A stretch of DNA of 64,000 nt from Irpex lacteus (Eukaryota > Basidiomycota > Agaricomycetes > Polyporales > Irpicaceae), in contig MQVO02000062.1 in assembly GCA_001986395.2 (NCBI GenBank), positions 35,371 through 99,370 on the forward strand, read 5' to 3'. Below are positions 24,247 through 36,242 of the stretch, piece after piece. Position 1 is the first letter of the stretch; every line of letters begins with the position of its first letter. Below the pieces are notes generated by a model that was not told where the DNA came from, searched no databases, and was given only the letters and a program-made list of their open reading frames with translations. The position numbers and the translations under genes were made by a program.

Positions 24247-26870
24247 GGCGATATTGTCTGGGCATGGGATCCCACAGCTACAGACTTGACAACTCGAATA
24301 TACGTCAAAATTATAATCCGCTTCAAGGTCGTTCATCGTTTCTCGGCTCTACCTCTTTGCACGATTCCAATGCATGTGCCAAACCTTTTCCGCGCACACA
24401 TCCTTATGTACCCTCTGAGTACTCTGTTCTACTTACTATATTCGTTCATACTTTGCATTATCGTAATAACTTTGTTCTGACTTGCGTACCAATATTTAGG
24501 ACTTTAGAATACTGATTCTCACCGCGATTTGAGCTCAACTTTGACGAAATTCCTGTATATAATTGTTACATTGTTCACGTATAATATGCATTTAATTAAT
24601 ACATCGCGAGATGTCATCTGTAGTGGTGTGGTGTTAGAGTAATTCTTCATTGTAAGGAAGACACACTCATTTCAAGACATCTCTCACACGCCGTGAGTAG
24701 CAACAGGCAATGACTTTCATCTTCTACCTGCCTTGCCTAATATATCATCTACACCCTCGCTCGTTAGCCGGCAAAACCCGAACATGACTTGGAAATGCCC
24801 CAGGTTGCTCGTACCGGGCATCCTTGAACAAACATAACGCATCAAAGATTATCTACAATATATCAACACAATCCGTCTCAGACAGGCGGTGCAGAAAAAA
24901 CAGAATAATGTCCGTAACGTGAAGCAGCGACGTTCACATCAGTCAGCTGGCCACGCATCAGGATTACGGAAACATCTACGTGTCTACAAGAACTCCTCCG
25001 TGCTTCGGTATAGTCCAGAGAGGTCGGAGGCATCATTTTCCTACCTGATGAAGAGCCGTCTGGATGTTAAATGAGTGCTTGTAATTCAATGAATCACGCG
25101 TAGGACTTCCGAGCCATATACTAATGGAAAAAAATGTTCAATGCGATACTGTACATCTATACCCTGAGGCTGAGCACGTCCAAAAATTTGGCTATCAAAT
25201 AGACGTTCCACATCCCATGGCAACATTCATTACTGGCCGCTGATTTTTTGTCCCTGCCTAGAAGCAGTCAGTTACATGTTTTCGTGTCCGAGTCGCAGAA
25301 GCCTCTTACACTGATGAGTGAACGTGGGCACATCGAACTGTGACTGGCATTTTCTACGGCAGCCATGGTCAATCATTGAAGTACTGCCAGTGCCGTGCTA
25401 TGTGCAGACCGCTGGTACGAGTAGCAAGACACCGCGGACGTCCATCTTGGCCACATGGTACTAGTCATACTCCTGAGGCCCAGATGAACAAGCTTAAGGT
25501 AGATTGTGTAGGGCCGTTTAGCCGTTGAAACATGATACGTACTTGGTCACTGCCGGCAGATGGCGCGCGCCGCGCATCGCTAAAATTTGACGCATGGAAG
25601 TTTCGTTTCTGAGAGAACTGCACGATATTGAGTCTACAGCATGCAAGAGCATCTGTAGAATCTAGCCAACAGCCTTATCGCCTACATCTCGAAGGACATG
25701 ATAACAGGTGGAGAGCACGTATCTCAGATTCATCCTCCATAGTAGTAGACACTTGAACCTGAGAACATTGTCTGTATCACACAAGCAAAGCATCGCCATT
25801 ACGATGCACCCGACATCGCACCAGCTCTGTTGTAGTAGTATACGGAGGTAGGGTGCCCGAGCCTGAGAATGAACGTCAACAATCCTTCGTATTTGAGAGA
25901 TCCTGAGACTTTACCTGTGAGTATTTCCATGCTTGCACGTAAAGAGAGCGTGCTGAGGCGAACGCTACTACCCCAACATCCCGTATCAAGCGTCGACGAA
26001 AGATTTGCTCATGATACGGCTGTCAACATTGTCACCGAACCATGATTTGCACATGTAAAGGCGAGGAAGCTGGCACCGGCGCGCGCAGGGAAGCCATATT
26101 CCCCGCACCAGTGGAATCTTTGTCCATCAAGTGTATGTGCCAGCAATAAAGCGTTGACGATACCATCTATTGTGGACAAGGGGTCCAGGCACCCGCTGGC
26201 GACAGCGTTGAGCGCCGAGCGCTAAGAATCAGGTACACACGGTGTTAAGTTCCAACCGGCGGCTTGCGAGCCTGGAGTCTATGTTTGCGCATCCACTATT
26301 GGACGATACTCAACATCGTCTAATCATATGCATGTAAGTGCAATATTTTCAGGCTTCAACATGCTGAACAACGACAGGGAACACAGGCAAAGTCTAATGC
26401 CGGTAGAGGAGCGCAGCACTACGAAGATCTCAGCTGCCAAACTTGCAGAGCCTTTTCGGACGCCGATGAGTTCCACTGCAATGGCAGTCCTCCGAGTCCG
26501 ACATGTCGACGCAGGACTGAGAATTACTGTGCCACCCATGTCTGTTTGGCATGTCCTAACTCAAGCCTATGACACTATGTACGTGGCGACTAGTAGTATT
26601 TACTCAGCGGATATAGTTTCAAATTTGACTTCGCAATTGCTTACCGTCCACACCTATAGGCCACAGTACAATCCAGGTCATACGACATACAATACCAAAC
26701 AATCAAGTCGATGATGCAACATGAATGTATCGTTACAGAAATTATGTGACGATACTCTTCAATGGCGAGGTATATATAAAGGTATGTGAGTCGGAGGTTC
26801 GAGTTATAGGCAAAGTCCAACCACTACCAGTACACTTACTGTGACTATACAACATTCCTCGATAATCAAT
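24247..26870. other. Gene-poor region between copies A and B
   Basis: 2.6 kb of mostly AT-rich sequence with stops in all frames. A 128-aa frame at 26328..26714 (+) contains KISAAKLAE, faintly like the RKIxKAKLA motif of the neighbouring family, but lacks the rest of the pattern, so it is not called as a gene. Confidence 0.35.
26771..26780 (+). promoter_or_regulatory. TATA box of small-family copy B
   Basis: TATATATAAA, about 91-100 bp upstream of the copy B ATG. Confidence 0.6.
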
Positions 26871-27585
26871 ATGGCGGTGAGTCCCCCCCCCTTCCTCAGT
26901 CGTCCATACAACTTTATACTCACGCCACACAGAGCACATCGCCCGCTGCCGCCCTCAACGACGACCCCTCAGGAGACGTCATAATCCCTCAGAAGGTCTA
27001 TCCTTCCCAGACTACAGGCTTCACAGCTAGCGAACCTATCTCTTTCACTCGACACGGTGCGCTTGGAGTTTCTCTGGAGGCTTCATTGCAGCCCGACTTC
27101 GCCTTGCGTGACTATACTCTCAAGAATACGGGCATGTCCGATGGTGCAATCAGCTCCCCTTTATCTACAACGTCCGCAAAGATTACCCTGCGTCTTCAGG
27201 TATTGTAATCGTTGTGTACTATTCCCCTATTTGCGAGCCTGACTCCGCGTCCAACCAGTGGCCTGGCTGTCAACCCTTTTACAAAGCCATTGGCATCGAG
27301 GAAACCATGAAAGGACAGTGCCGCAAGATCCCCAAGGCCAGGCTTGCCACTAAAGTAGCAGCCGTCATTAAACAGTTCTATCGGGTTAGTCTATTTGATA
27401 ATGTATCGGTGATGCTTATTGACGCGATTCAATTTGACCGATTGTAGGAGTACAAGAGAGACGAGACCTGGCAAGACAACGCAGAATGGAACCCTGATCA
27501 GATTTCCTTCGATACCCTCGTTCTCGTTGAACTCCGTCACGTCTCCAAGGGTTCCTACCAACCTGTGCTCGCTATACGTAAGTGA
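26871..27585 (+). CDS. Small uncharacterised family protein, copy B
   Basis: Four exons: 26871..26876 (ATGGCG), 26933..27199, 27259..27384, 27448..27585, all phase 0, giving 178 aa. Exon 2 has VIIPQKVYPSQTTGFTA, HGALGVSLEASLQPDF and NTGMSDG. Exon 3 starts WPGCQPFYKAIGIEE and has RKIPKARLATKVAAVIKQFY. Exon 4 reads EYKRDETWQDNAEWNPDQIS, then ELRHVSKGSYQPVLAIRK and stop. It is the closest relative of copy C. The stop overlaps a good GTAAGT donor, so a further C-terminal exon is possible; copy C has GCAAGT there, which argues against conservation of such a donor. Intron 1 has a C10 run. Function unknown. Confidence 0.75.
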
Positions 27586-28740
27586 GCGCATACACTTATC
27601 CTCAACTTCCCCTTGATTTCTCCTCGAATAAAGTCGTAGTACAGTACATGCCTGTGCGTGTGAAAGTAGAGCCGGGTAGGGAGTGCTATGGCTTCTGAGA
27701 ATATACACAGTGCCATCATGATGGTCGGTACGAACGAAACTCAACCCGTGGCCCTGTATCAGACTACCTAATGCTAGTAATGTCCAGGAAAAGGACGCAT
27801 CTCAGGCAGTTGGGTTTGACCGGAATTGTCGAGTAAATTTATATCATGACAGTACAGACGCAAATTGACATCATACTTCTCATCCATAGGTTTCACGGTA
27901 TATGTCCTGCCAGATAAAATTCGTGCTCGTGGAACGGCCCAACGTCGTAGTAAGCAGTAGCCGCTTATCATCATCAGCGAAACTCTGATCAGGTGTACCC
28001 CTCGTGTACTGTCTCCTCTACCTTTCTGTCTTTCTCTTCCCAAAGCAGCACTCTCTTATTGCACTAACTTGCCAGTGGTACAGGTAACGCTATGTCACAG
28101 TGTCGTTATACACTGAAAACCGTAGATCTACCCGCGTTACCGGGAGGCGCAGGTTCGTCACACGACTCGAGAGCACAGCTAGCTCGTTTTGTTCCGTTCT
28201 GCCACAACGAAAAGCCCGGAGCCCCTACGGTCATGGCACTGCACCGCCATATTGAGTGTCGTAGAAGTCGTACAGGCTTGGAGGAATACACAATACTGCA
28301 TCACTATCTTGCCTATAGTAGTTGAGGGGCGCAAGATCTTGTGGTAGATAAACGTAATATTTTTTTTTGTTCAATTCCTGTTGGTATTGCGATCGCTGAC
28401 CCATCTTCTGCTACACAATGTCGTGAGTGCCAGCCATGGAGCACTACGATGAGCATCAAGCTATATATGACGGTTAGTCCCCAGTGATCACGAGCTCGTG
28501 TGCGCAATCGCGAAGTCATGCAAAGACCGATCAGGCCAGTGCCCACTCTGCCAGCATCATTTGTAAGAACGGACACAATCTTCCATTCGTCCAGACGACC
28601 ACTACTTACGAGTTGATGATCAGATAACAACTACAAAGTTGGCCCTCAGGCCTCAGGGTCTATTCGAACCTTATGCCACGATGCTAGCCGTGTGGATATT
28701 AAGAGCGGATACTGTGTGAACATCGATCTCTACAAGTCGT

Positions 28741-28977
28741 TTGTACTTTAGGACTCGGGTGATAGAACCAGGGCTGTCAGGGCCCGTCAAGGAATCGCTC
28801 ACCGTAGGCGGCATCGTGCGCAGGCCGTGCCGTAGAAGGGAGGTGCGAGGCCATCAACCTCGATCGGCCACTTTACGTGGGGTCCCTCTGACTCTGACTT
28901 TATCGAGCATGTATAACTCAGATCCAGTACTAGGAAATGGCAATCCGAATGGCGCACTGGGCAGTCAAGTGGAATAA
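28741..28977 (+). pseudogene. Possible decayed fragment of the small family
   Basis: The open frame ends with RGVPLTLTLSSMYNSDPVLG, which has the spacing of the exon-2 motif GV(P/S)L-x7-aromatic of copies A-D. There is no PQ(E/K)VY motif before it and no WPG exon after it. Weak; a chance match is possible. Confidence 0.2.
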
Positions 28978-29743
28978 CTTCGTGGCGGCGAGTATGTCTC
29001 GAGTCTCGACGTTCAAGTTGCCAGTGACTAGTGACTTACGAGCAGCAAGTGTCTGATGCGCTTTTCTCACAACTGTCATTGTATAGATGGTGTGGAGCAG
29101 TGATAAGATCGATACCGGCGCGTATACGCATAGAGAATCGGCGGGAGATTCATGATGTAACCTTATGTTCTTTCAAGTAAGTGGTGGAATCAGAGACTCG
29201 GAAGCGTTACACCACACGTCTAATTACCGCTGGCTAGCCAATAGACTACACGTATATGCTATACAGCCCCGCCGGGTCCGAATATCATCTTTTGCAGAGT
29301 AGCGGCGCTCAAGATGTAATGTTGAACGGGAGCCTCTGGTATGAACCATTGACCTACAATTCGGCTTGAATTCACGCCTCGTGCATGCGTATAGATACTG
29401 CCAGCGCCTCATCGCACCTCTTCGTCAACACGTGCAGCGGCTATTCCTCACTTCTCATCGGCCGCTGTATGTATAGCCTCCATTGTTTTGGTCGATATCG
29501 AGACTAATCTTCGGTGTGTTTCAGGTTGCACATACTGTCAAGTGGTTCACGGTCCAATTTTCCTCCAGTCGATCACCGCAAGAACATCCAAGTTTGGGTA
29601 ACTTCGCGATAACATACCTCCCACACCTACAATGGCACGCGTCAGATCGCTGGGGGACGTTGTGCACTGGACAATGCAAGATTGTATGCGCTTGTGTCGC
29701 TACAAAGAACAACGTTTTCCTTAGTTGGGCAGTGTGCAGTAAG

Positions 29744-29751
29744 TACATATA
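29744..29751 (+). promoter_or_regulatory. TATA-like box of small-family copy C
   Basis: CATATAAA lies about 103-110 bp upstream of the copy C ATG, comparable with copy B. Confidence 0.4.
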
Positions 29752-29853
29752 AATGTCTGCCTGCGCGACCCAGAGATTACAGTCAGTTAAAGCCTAACCT
29801 CACCCCTAGAATCATCACAAGTTGCTCTACGGCATTACTATCCGCTGACTGAT

Positions 29854-30673
29854 ATGACGGTCAGTCTCCCTACTATGGGTTCGTCGTGCATGGAACGTAA
29901 TATTTACACCGTTCACAAATCCACCACTACATCAGGAAACATTGGCATGTTTATCAGAGCTTCTACATGCCCCAGGACGCCCCGGAAATGTCGAAGACAT
30001 CCTAGTTTTCCCCGGTGATATGTCCGTCACTGTTCTCGCCAACATGCCCACGGAGGATATCGTAATTCCTCAGAAGGTCTATCCCGCCCAAACAACAGGC
30101 TTCACGGCTAATGAATCCGTCGCCTTCACTCGATACGGTGCACCTGGAGTTTCTCTGGAGGCCGTGTTACAGCCCGATTTCGGAATGCATGAATACAGGA
30201 TCGAAAACACGGGCATGTCCGACTGTGCGCACAGCTCTCCTTTGTGTACCACGTCCCCAAAGATCATCCTGCGTATTCAGGTATTGTAATACTCGTGCGC
30301 TCTTCCTTTATGTGCGAGCTCAATATCACGTCCAATTAGTGGCCCGGCTGTCAACCCTTTGACAAAGCCATTGGCATAGAGGAAACCACCAAAGGGCAAC
30401 GCCGTAAGATTCCAAAGGCTAGGCTTGCCACCAAAGTAGCAGCCGTCATCAAGCAGTTCTATCGGGTCGGTTTATTCGACAATATTTCTCCAACTATGCT
30501 TGCTGACGTTTCTCACTGATCTCTACCTGTCGTAGGAATACAAGAGAGATGATACCTGGCAAGACAATGCAGAGTGGAGTCCCGATCAGATCTCTTTCGG
30601 CACCCTCGTTCTTCTTGAACTCCGTCACGTCTCCAAGGGATCTTACCAGCCCATCCTAGCCATACGCAAGTGA
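29854..30673 (+). CDS. Small uncharacterised family protein, copy C
   Basis: Four exons: 29854..29859 (ATGACG), 29936..30280, 30340..30465, 30536..30673, all phase 0, giving 204 aa. Exon 2 has an N-terminal extension of about 25 residues relative to B, then IVIPQKVYPAQTTGFTA, GAPGVSLEAVLQPDF and NTGMSDC. Exon 3 (WPGCQPFDKAIGIEE) and exon 4 (EYKRDDTWQDNAEW, ELRHVSKGSYQPILAIRK) are nearly identical to B, mostly differing at third positions, so both copies appear to be under protein-level constraint. Internal Met codons after the extension could also serve as starts. Function unknown. Confidence 0.7.
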
Positions 30674-31671
30674 ACATACTACTTCTTCGCAGTTGATATA
30701 TATTTGGAGTCGAAATTCAGGCTTGTCGACGCCCACAAATTTATTGGAGACGCCGTAGAGCAGGCTGTTGGTACTATGAACTCGGAGTGTGAGAACATCC
30801 ATGGCCATTGTACTCGAGAATGTCACGGGCATGATAACTTGAATCATGAATGAGATCGAACTCACTCTATAATGCCGGGGCCTCGGTACCGCCTAGCACG
30901 GCAGGCAAACACAATTAAGTTTTACCTCAGCCACCTAAGCTTGATCGACAGTCCGGAGTAGATAGACGGATGGGGATGGGACTATAGTGTATAGTTTCCG
31001 ACATGGCACATGGGCCGCACTAGCCTGATTTAGACGATAGCTACAGTCACCGATGGAGAACGTTATAACTAGCCGCCAAATCATTAGTACAGCTCTGAAT
31101 AGGTGTATCGTCCGTGTACCCATATCTCTACATTTCCATCTTTCTCTTCCGACGCCAGTGCTCTGCATTTGCACCCTCTAGGTTTCGGTGCTAACATGAA
31201 CTGACCCGAACATGCATTGAAAGCTGGAGATCTACGCACATTACGTTCTGTTGTCAATTTTCCTATGTCTCAAGGAGCACTGTTCATTTAGCATCTGCCT
31301 GTCCTCCTGTGTACTGGTGGGAATCATACCTAAAATCCCCACACTTCGCACGGCGCATCTGGCTTGAATCATAGCTGATCGCGTGACCGTCTCGCTCAGG
31401 GCAGCAGAGATGTCTCGCTTGCTCTGGCCATACTGAGACACATCTCTTGCATAGATGCACATATATGTGCCCTGGTAGATTGAAGCATTTCTCTGCCTTG
31501 CCCACAAGTGTTAACAACCAGGCAAAATTCTTACATATGGAGCTCTTACTTACTATACATCTGCATGTCCAGCAATACTATGCATACCGTTATATAAAAT
31601 CCTCACAGCCTGACGAGCTGGATGCTTCATCTCCCAAGTCAATGTCCGAAACTCCTTCACTACTGGGCTCA
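30674..31671. other. Region between copies C and D
   Basis: No supported gene. Its left part matches the copy B downstream flank (CATCTTTCTCTTCC-type blocks). Confidence 0.4.
31591..31600 (+). promoter_or_regulatory. TATA box of small-family copy D
   Basis: TATATAAAAT, 72-81 bp upstream of the copy D ATG. Confidence 0.55.
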
Positions 31672-32517
31672 ATGGCGGTGAGCTTTCCATAACCCACCAC
31701 CAGGTATATGCGCATAGGTAGTCTGATACTACTGATAGTCAGATTTCGCTGAAAAGGCCGAGCACCATACATTCATGAGCATACCAAAAGCTAGGGGGGA
31801 TTCCTCGTGCCGCAGGAGGTGTATACCTCACCTGGCACAGACTTCATCCCAGGACCTCCAATAACGTACTGTCACGAGAACGAACCGCCTGGAGTGTCCT
31901 TGGGGGCTGCGATACAAAGTATATTTCGCGTCGGCGCTCTTGAGGAAACAGGCATGAAGGATGGTACGGAAGCATCTGACTTGCGAAGCCCTGGGGAGAA
32001 GTTCAGTCTGCGAATCAATGTCAGTGTACTCTTGCTATATTGTTAAATCGGGGAGCTGCATACTGATGCGTGTGTCTCTCGCCCTTGAACAGTGGCCCGG
32101 ATGTCAGCGCTTTCATGACACAATCAACATTGAAGAAAAACATCACGGCGAGACACGCAAGATCTCAAAGGCCAAACTTGCGCACAAGGTCGCAAAGGCC
32201 GTGGCGAAGCTACTAAAGGTTAATTACTCGTTTTGCAGCGGTTAACGGGGCTGAATGCTTACGTGCCCTCATCATTTACACAGGAGCCCCAGCGCGGGGA
32301 GTCTTGGAGTGACAAGTGTCTTTGGAACCCCGAGAAGATTGAGCTTGACAGGGTTGTCCTCTATGAGCTTCGCCATGTCTCGCTTGGATCATACCAGCCG
32401 GTTCTTCTAGTACACTTTGATGGAGAGCTCGTTGACACTTATTCATCCCCCGACGCGGAACTCCGATCGACAGAGCAGTGTACGTGTACGCCCCCAGACC
32501 TCGTCACCAGTGACTAG
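31672..32517 (+). CDS. Small uncharacterised family protein, copy D
   Basis: Four exons: 31672..31677 (ATGGCG), 31795..32019, 32093..32218, 32284..32517, all phase 0, giving 196 aa. Exon 2 has FLVPQEVYTSPGTDFIPGPP, PPGVSLGAAIQSIF and EETGMKDGT and ends FSLRIN. Exon 3 starts WPGCQRFHDTINIEEK and has RKISKAKLAHKVAKAVAKLL. Exon 4 has SWSDKCLWNPEKIELDRV and ELRHVSLGSYQPVLLV, followed by a C-terminal extension of about 35 residues rich in Asp, Ser and Thr with a CTCTPPD segment. The extension distinguishes it from A-C. Function unknown. Confidence 0.7.
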
Positions 32518-33897
32518 AAATTTACTTATCAGTCTGCGGTTTCATTCATGGCCCGTACCTTGCCTGATGTCGTCCACCATGTTGCCACTCTCGAATCATG
32601 TACTAGTACGAAGAAAATGGTCAATACCATTTTTCTCTTGTACCATGCGACACGCGAATGTGCCAGTGTTTCAACCGTTTCTTTCTGTCCGGCGGGTCAA
32701 CATTGCAGTGTACCCTCAGTCTTCGCACACGACACATGATGCATGACGGGGTGTGGTTGACCATCTGACCCGACAAAGTCCAATGGTCAGTGTCGTACTA
32801 GCCACTCAATAAATCTTACCTGCTGTAGGTTCCGTCAAACTGCGATTTAATGCCTGAATCATGTTTGTAGTTGTGTCTTCTGCTTTGAGAAGACTAGGCG
32901 TCCGGATCCAGCACGCAAGAATCCAGCAAATACGATAAAACTTGATGAATCACAGCATTCGGCTGTATGTTTACTTCAGCGATAAGCAGGGTCCTGTTCG
33001 TTGCCTTCGCCGCGAAAACAGAACTTGAAGGGCATCTTCGTAGTTCAGTGGGAGTACTGAGTTGATAGAAACTGACACAGACTCGAGGCGCATAGAGTAG
33101 TCAGGCTGGTTGGCCTCACGCCGAGTAGACAGATAACACTGACAGTGAGCAATCGACACAGCCTGAAGGCTACTGGTGACTGGAACGAACAGTGAGGTTG
33201 GCGCCGTGGCACCCCAGATCACAGAACTTAGATCGGTCCGGTTCAAATTACGCCACCAGGTTCAAAGCACCCCTAATGGAGCCAGCGCTCATTTGCAAGC
33301 ACTTACGTAGATCATGGAATGCTACGTCTCGACCCGCAGTCATATTAAAACTCTGCAATGTATCACAATCACCAGATACAAACTTCAATACGTGGTTAAG
33401 AAGGCTATGCAATGTATACAACGTCGGTGTCTGATCATTTGTTTTTCTTCCCATTTGCTGATACGGCGTGCCAGCATAGCGGTATCATAGGTCACGGTCT
33501 GCAGCTGTACAATCAACACTTAGGCGGACACAGAATGGCACAATCCTTGTGCAGCTGGAAGCGTGAGATTTCACTTGGTATTCGCACACCAGGTCGCAGC
33601 GCATGCGCTCAACTAGCCGCTCGAGGGTGTACTGTCTTCGCCCAGGTCGCGCGCGAGCAAGGTTTGCAAAAATATTCATAACAGTGGTCCTTGGATACAA
33701 CAAGGACACATCAGTGGAATCAAGAGAGACATGCCTATAATAATGCAGTCTTCAAGGATGTATAGAAGGCCAAACTGAGGGGTGATAACGAAGCGCTAAA
33801 TTAGAGGAGAGGATAACAGCCAGTATACATTACAAAGGACCAAAACGTCGAACATGCCGTAGACAATATAGAGAAAGAAGCAGAGTCCCCGACATTG
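32518..33897. other. Region between copies D and E
   Basis: A convergent 1.4-kb interval. The short frames (32971..33246 minus, 33192..33434 plus, 33412..33681 plus) carry no recognisable motif. Confidence 0.35.
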
Positions 33898-34572
33898 TCA
33901 GGCAGTGTGGTCGTAAACAAGGACAGGCTGCCAAGAGCCCGTGGAGACTTGCCTTAGCTCTACGAGTCGCAGACATTGGAAAGGAATATTGTGGAGGTTC
34001 CAAGTCTGGGCACCAAACGGGGGATTACTTGATGGTACCGCATGCTAGGATTCCTGTGATTTAGATGGATACATGCACACGCCGTAGGGTAGATGCTCAC
34101 AGAGTAGAATGCATGCACGACTTGCGCGACACAAAGCGCCAGTTTCCACTTCGGAATGGGATCGCCCTGCCTAGTATGTTCTTTAGCATTGATGTCTCTC
34201 GAAAATTCATCATAACCGGGCCACTGACGGAAGTTGGTGAGTAATATCATTGTTAATACAGTGCGAAAGCATACCAAAAGACGAATCTTGATTTTTGTAC
34301 TGGTCGTCGTTGTGGTTGGGCGAGAACCGCTGTCCGACATATTTCCCTGTTGCCCGTTCAAGATGGAGTGTAAACTTATACCCGACTGTTGACCGTGATG
34401 GAAGGGTATGGGAGGGAATGTGGGGTAAGGGGCAGGTGGTCGGCTATAAACCAGTTGCGGCACCACTATCCCATCCGGGATTGGAGGAGTGAGATTCGTG
34501 AATGCATGATAACTCTGTGAAGAAACTCAGTCAGAGCCAACATACCGAAGACCAGGCTATTTTACTGACCAT
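33898..34572 (-). CDS. Small uncharacterised family protein, copy E
   Basis: Four exons: 34572..34570 (ATG only), 34514..34275, 34223..34101, 34044..33898, all phase 0, giving 170 aa. Exon 2 has IVVPQLVYSRPP, SGISLHSIL and MSDSGSRPTTTTTS and ends KIKIRLL. Exon 3 starts WPGYDEFSRDINAKEHTR and has PIPKWKLALCVAQVVHAFY. Exon 4 has TWNLHNIPFQCLRLVELRQ and STGSWQPVLVYDHTA. The last acceptor is taken as CTAG at 34048..34045; an acceptor 9 nt upstream would bring a TAG into frame. The Y/W variants (WPGY, GSWQPV, PKWKLA) group it with copy H and apart from A-D. Function unknown. Confidence 0.6.
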
Positions 34573-34641
34573 GGTAATGAATCAGTCGGGAGCAACACTA
34601 AGTCACTGTGATGGCATTTTCCTCCCCGAATTGACGGTGGT

Positions 34642-34648
34642 TATATAG
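34642..34648 (-). promoter_or_regulatory. TATA-like box of small-family copy E
   Basis: Minus-strand CTATATAA, about 70-76 bp upstream of the copy E ATG. Confidence 0.45.
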
Positions 34649-36054
34649 CAGAGCAGGTCGTGGATAATGGTCACAGCATTACTTGAGCTCCATAGACAAG
34701 CTTCACATACGTAGCTCACTTGTCTTTTCGGCAGAAATCCTAGTTTCCAACATTCCAGGTGCAGGGAATGAGCGTTTACTGGGATAAGTAGCTCAGGCAG
34801 TGGTTGTACACAACATGGATACCCACGACATAACATCATTGTTACCAGTCAATATGCCCGTGTAGCCATATTCTGCACCATCGTGCCTTTGGATTGTTGA
34901 GCTCGCGCACTACCACAGCTTGTATCCTAGTACTTAGCTGGTATCCGACTGACGAATGAAAAATGTCTCGTTCACTTGCCTAGGATAACGGTGGGCTGCA
35001 TAGGGGCATATGTACCGTCCTCCAGCTACCAGCATTGTCCGAAGCATGTCGGAGCGTAACAAGAATTCCATCCAGGATGTGGTAGAGGCGTGCCGTTGGT
35101 TGCCAGTGCATTGAAGTGGTTCCTGATGTGATCGTAGGTGTAGTAGGCGCTGGCAAGTTTACGGCGCCCGTGACACGGTGTATTCGAGCCTGTCTGTGAT
35201 GTGATTCGACGGCGTGCTCCTTCTCAACCTGAGGTCTTACAGTAGTTATAGGAAGTTATTTCGCGATACATCGCGAGCGGTTATGTCGAGAAATGTCAAA
35301 CTGTATAAAGATTACTCATCGTTGCTGTGGCTTATCCAACTTGTACTTACCTAGTACACCCTCAAATGTGTCTTGATAATGCATCAATACTACGATCCAT
35401 GAATCAGTCAAACGTATATAGACGTCGTTGTTTACCAACATCCGCACCCATTGTAGGGATCGCAGTTTGTGCGTGCCAACTTCGGCACTGAAGCTGAATA
35501 GAGTTACGATGTGCTAGTACACCCTACCGTGCTGAGGCACTGTGTTCGCGTTATTCGGGATTGGAGATCTAACAGAGATCTTTAGGATATTGGCAACCTG
35601 ACAATAAAAAAAATAAGCCTAAGAGGAAAAAGAGAGATGGTGCTAAAACGCGAACCTACGCGGCCGTGGAAGGCGCAGCCGTCTGTTCATCTTGAACTTT
35701 TGAACGTGCACCGGCCATGCGGAGACCAATACGGAAGCAGGCTGGGCAAAATGTGGCACCCGAATACCACTACAGTATTGCGCTTTCCACGATATTTCTC
35801 ACACGCTTAATCAGAGACCCTGGGCAGAGAGAATTGGAGAATTGATAACAGTCGCGTCAATGGAATATTTGATGAATCATGTGCTTACCATATGCATGAC
35901 GGGAGGCATTATTGCTTTCTCAGCGTTACGGCAATTGCAAACGGAATGGACCAAAGATTGCCACCTGGGAGCATGCGAGCGCAATACTTCTTCGTGCATG
36001 GACCTCGGGCGATATGAACGAATGACTTGCCAATAGGTGCTGTACCTGGTGCTC

Positions 36055-36242
36055 TCGTGGGATGTTAAAGCACTTGCAGTAGGAATGACAAATGTCCTTC
36101 AAGGCACTCATATACCGGTACATGGGAGCTTCCCAGAGCCTGCTCTGCAGCACGTTCCAGAAACCCCAGACGCCGACGTCCGTATTACGCCCCGTCACAG
36201 CGGTGCCAGTGGGCGGATATATACCTTGTATATTCAGCTGGC
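36055..36242 (+). pseudogene. Possible decayed exon of the small family
   Basis: A plus-strand frame reads GTHIPVHGSFPEPALQ and later ADVRITPRHSG, ending RIYTLYIQ, like the exon-2 end KI(T/I)LRIQ of copies B and C. There is no donor, no WPG exon and no start. An overlapping 124-aa minus-strand frame shows no motif. A chance match is possible. Confidence 0.2.

Larger units (their letters stand above)
27586..29853. other. Region between copies B and C
   Basis: No intact gene seen. The part at 27970-28080 resembles the downstream flank of copy C at 31090-31170, which indicates a duplicated unit larger than the gene. A possible decayed family fragment is listed separately. Confidence 0.4.
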
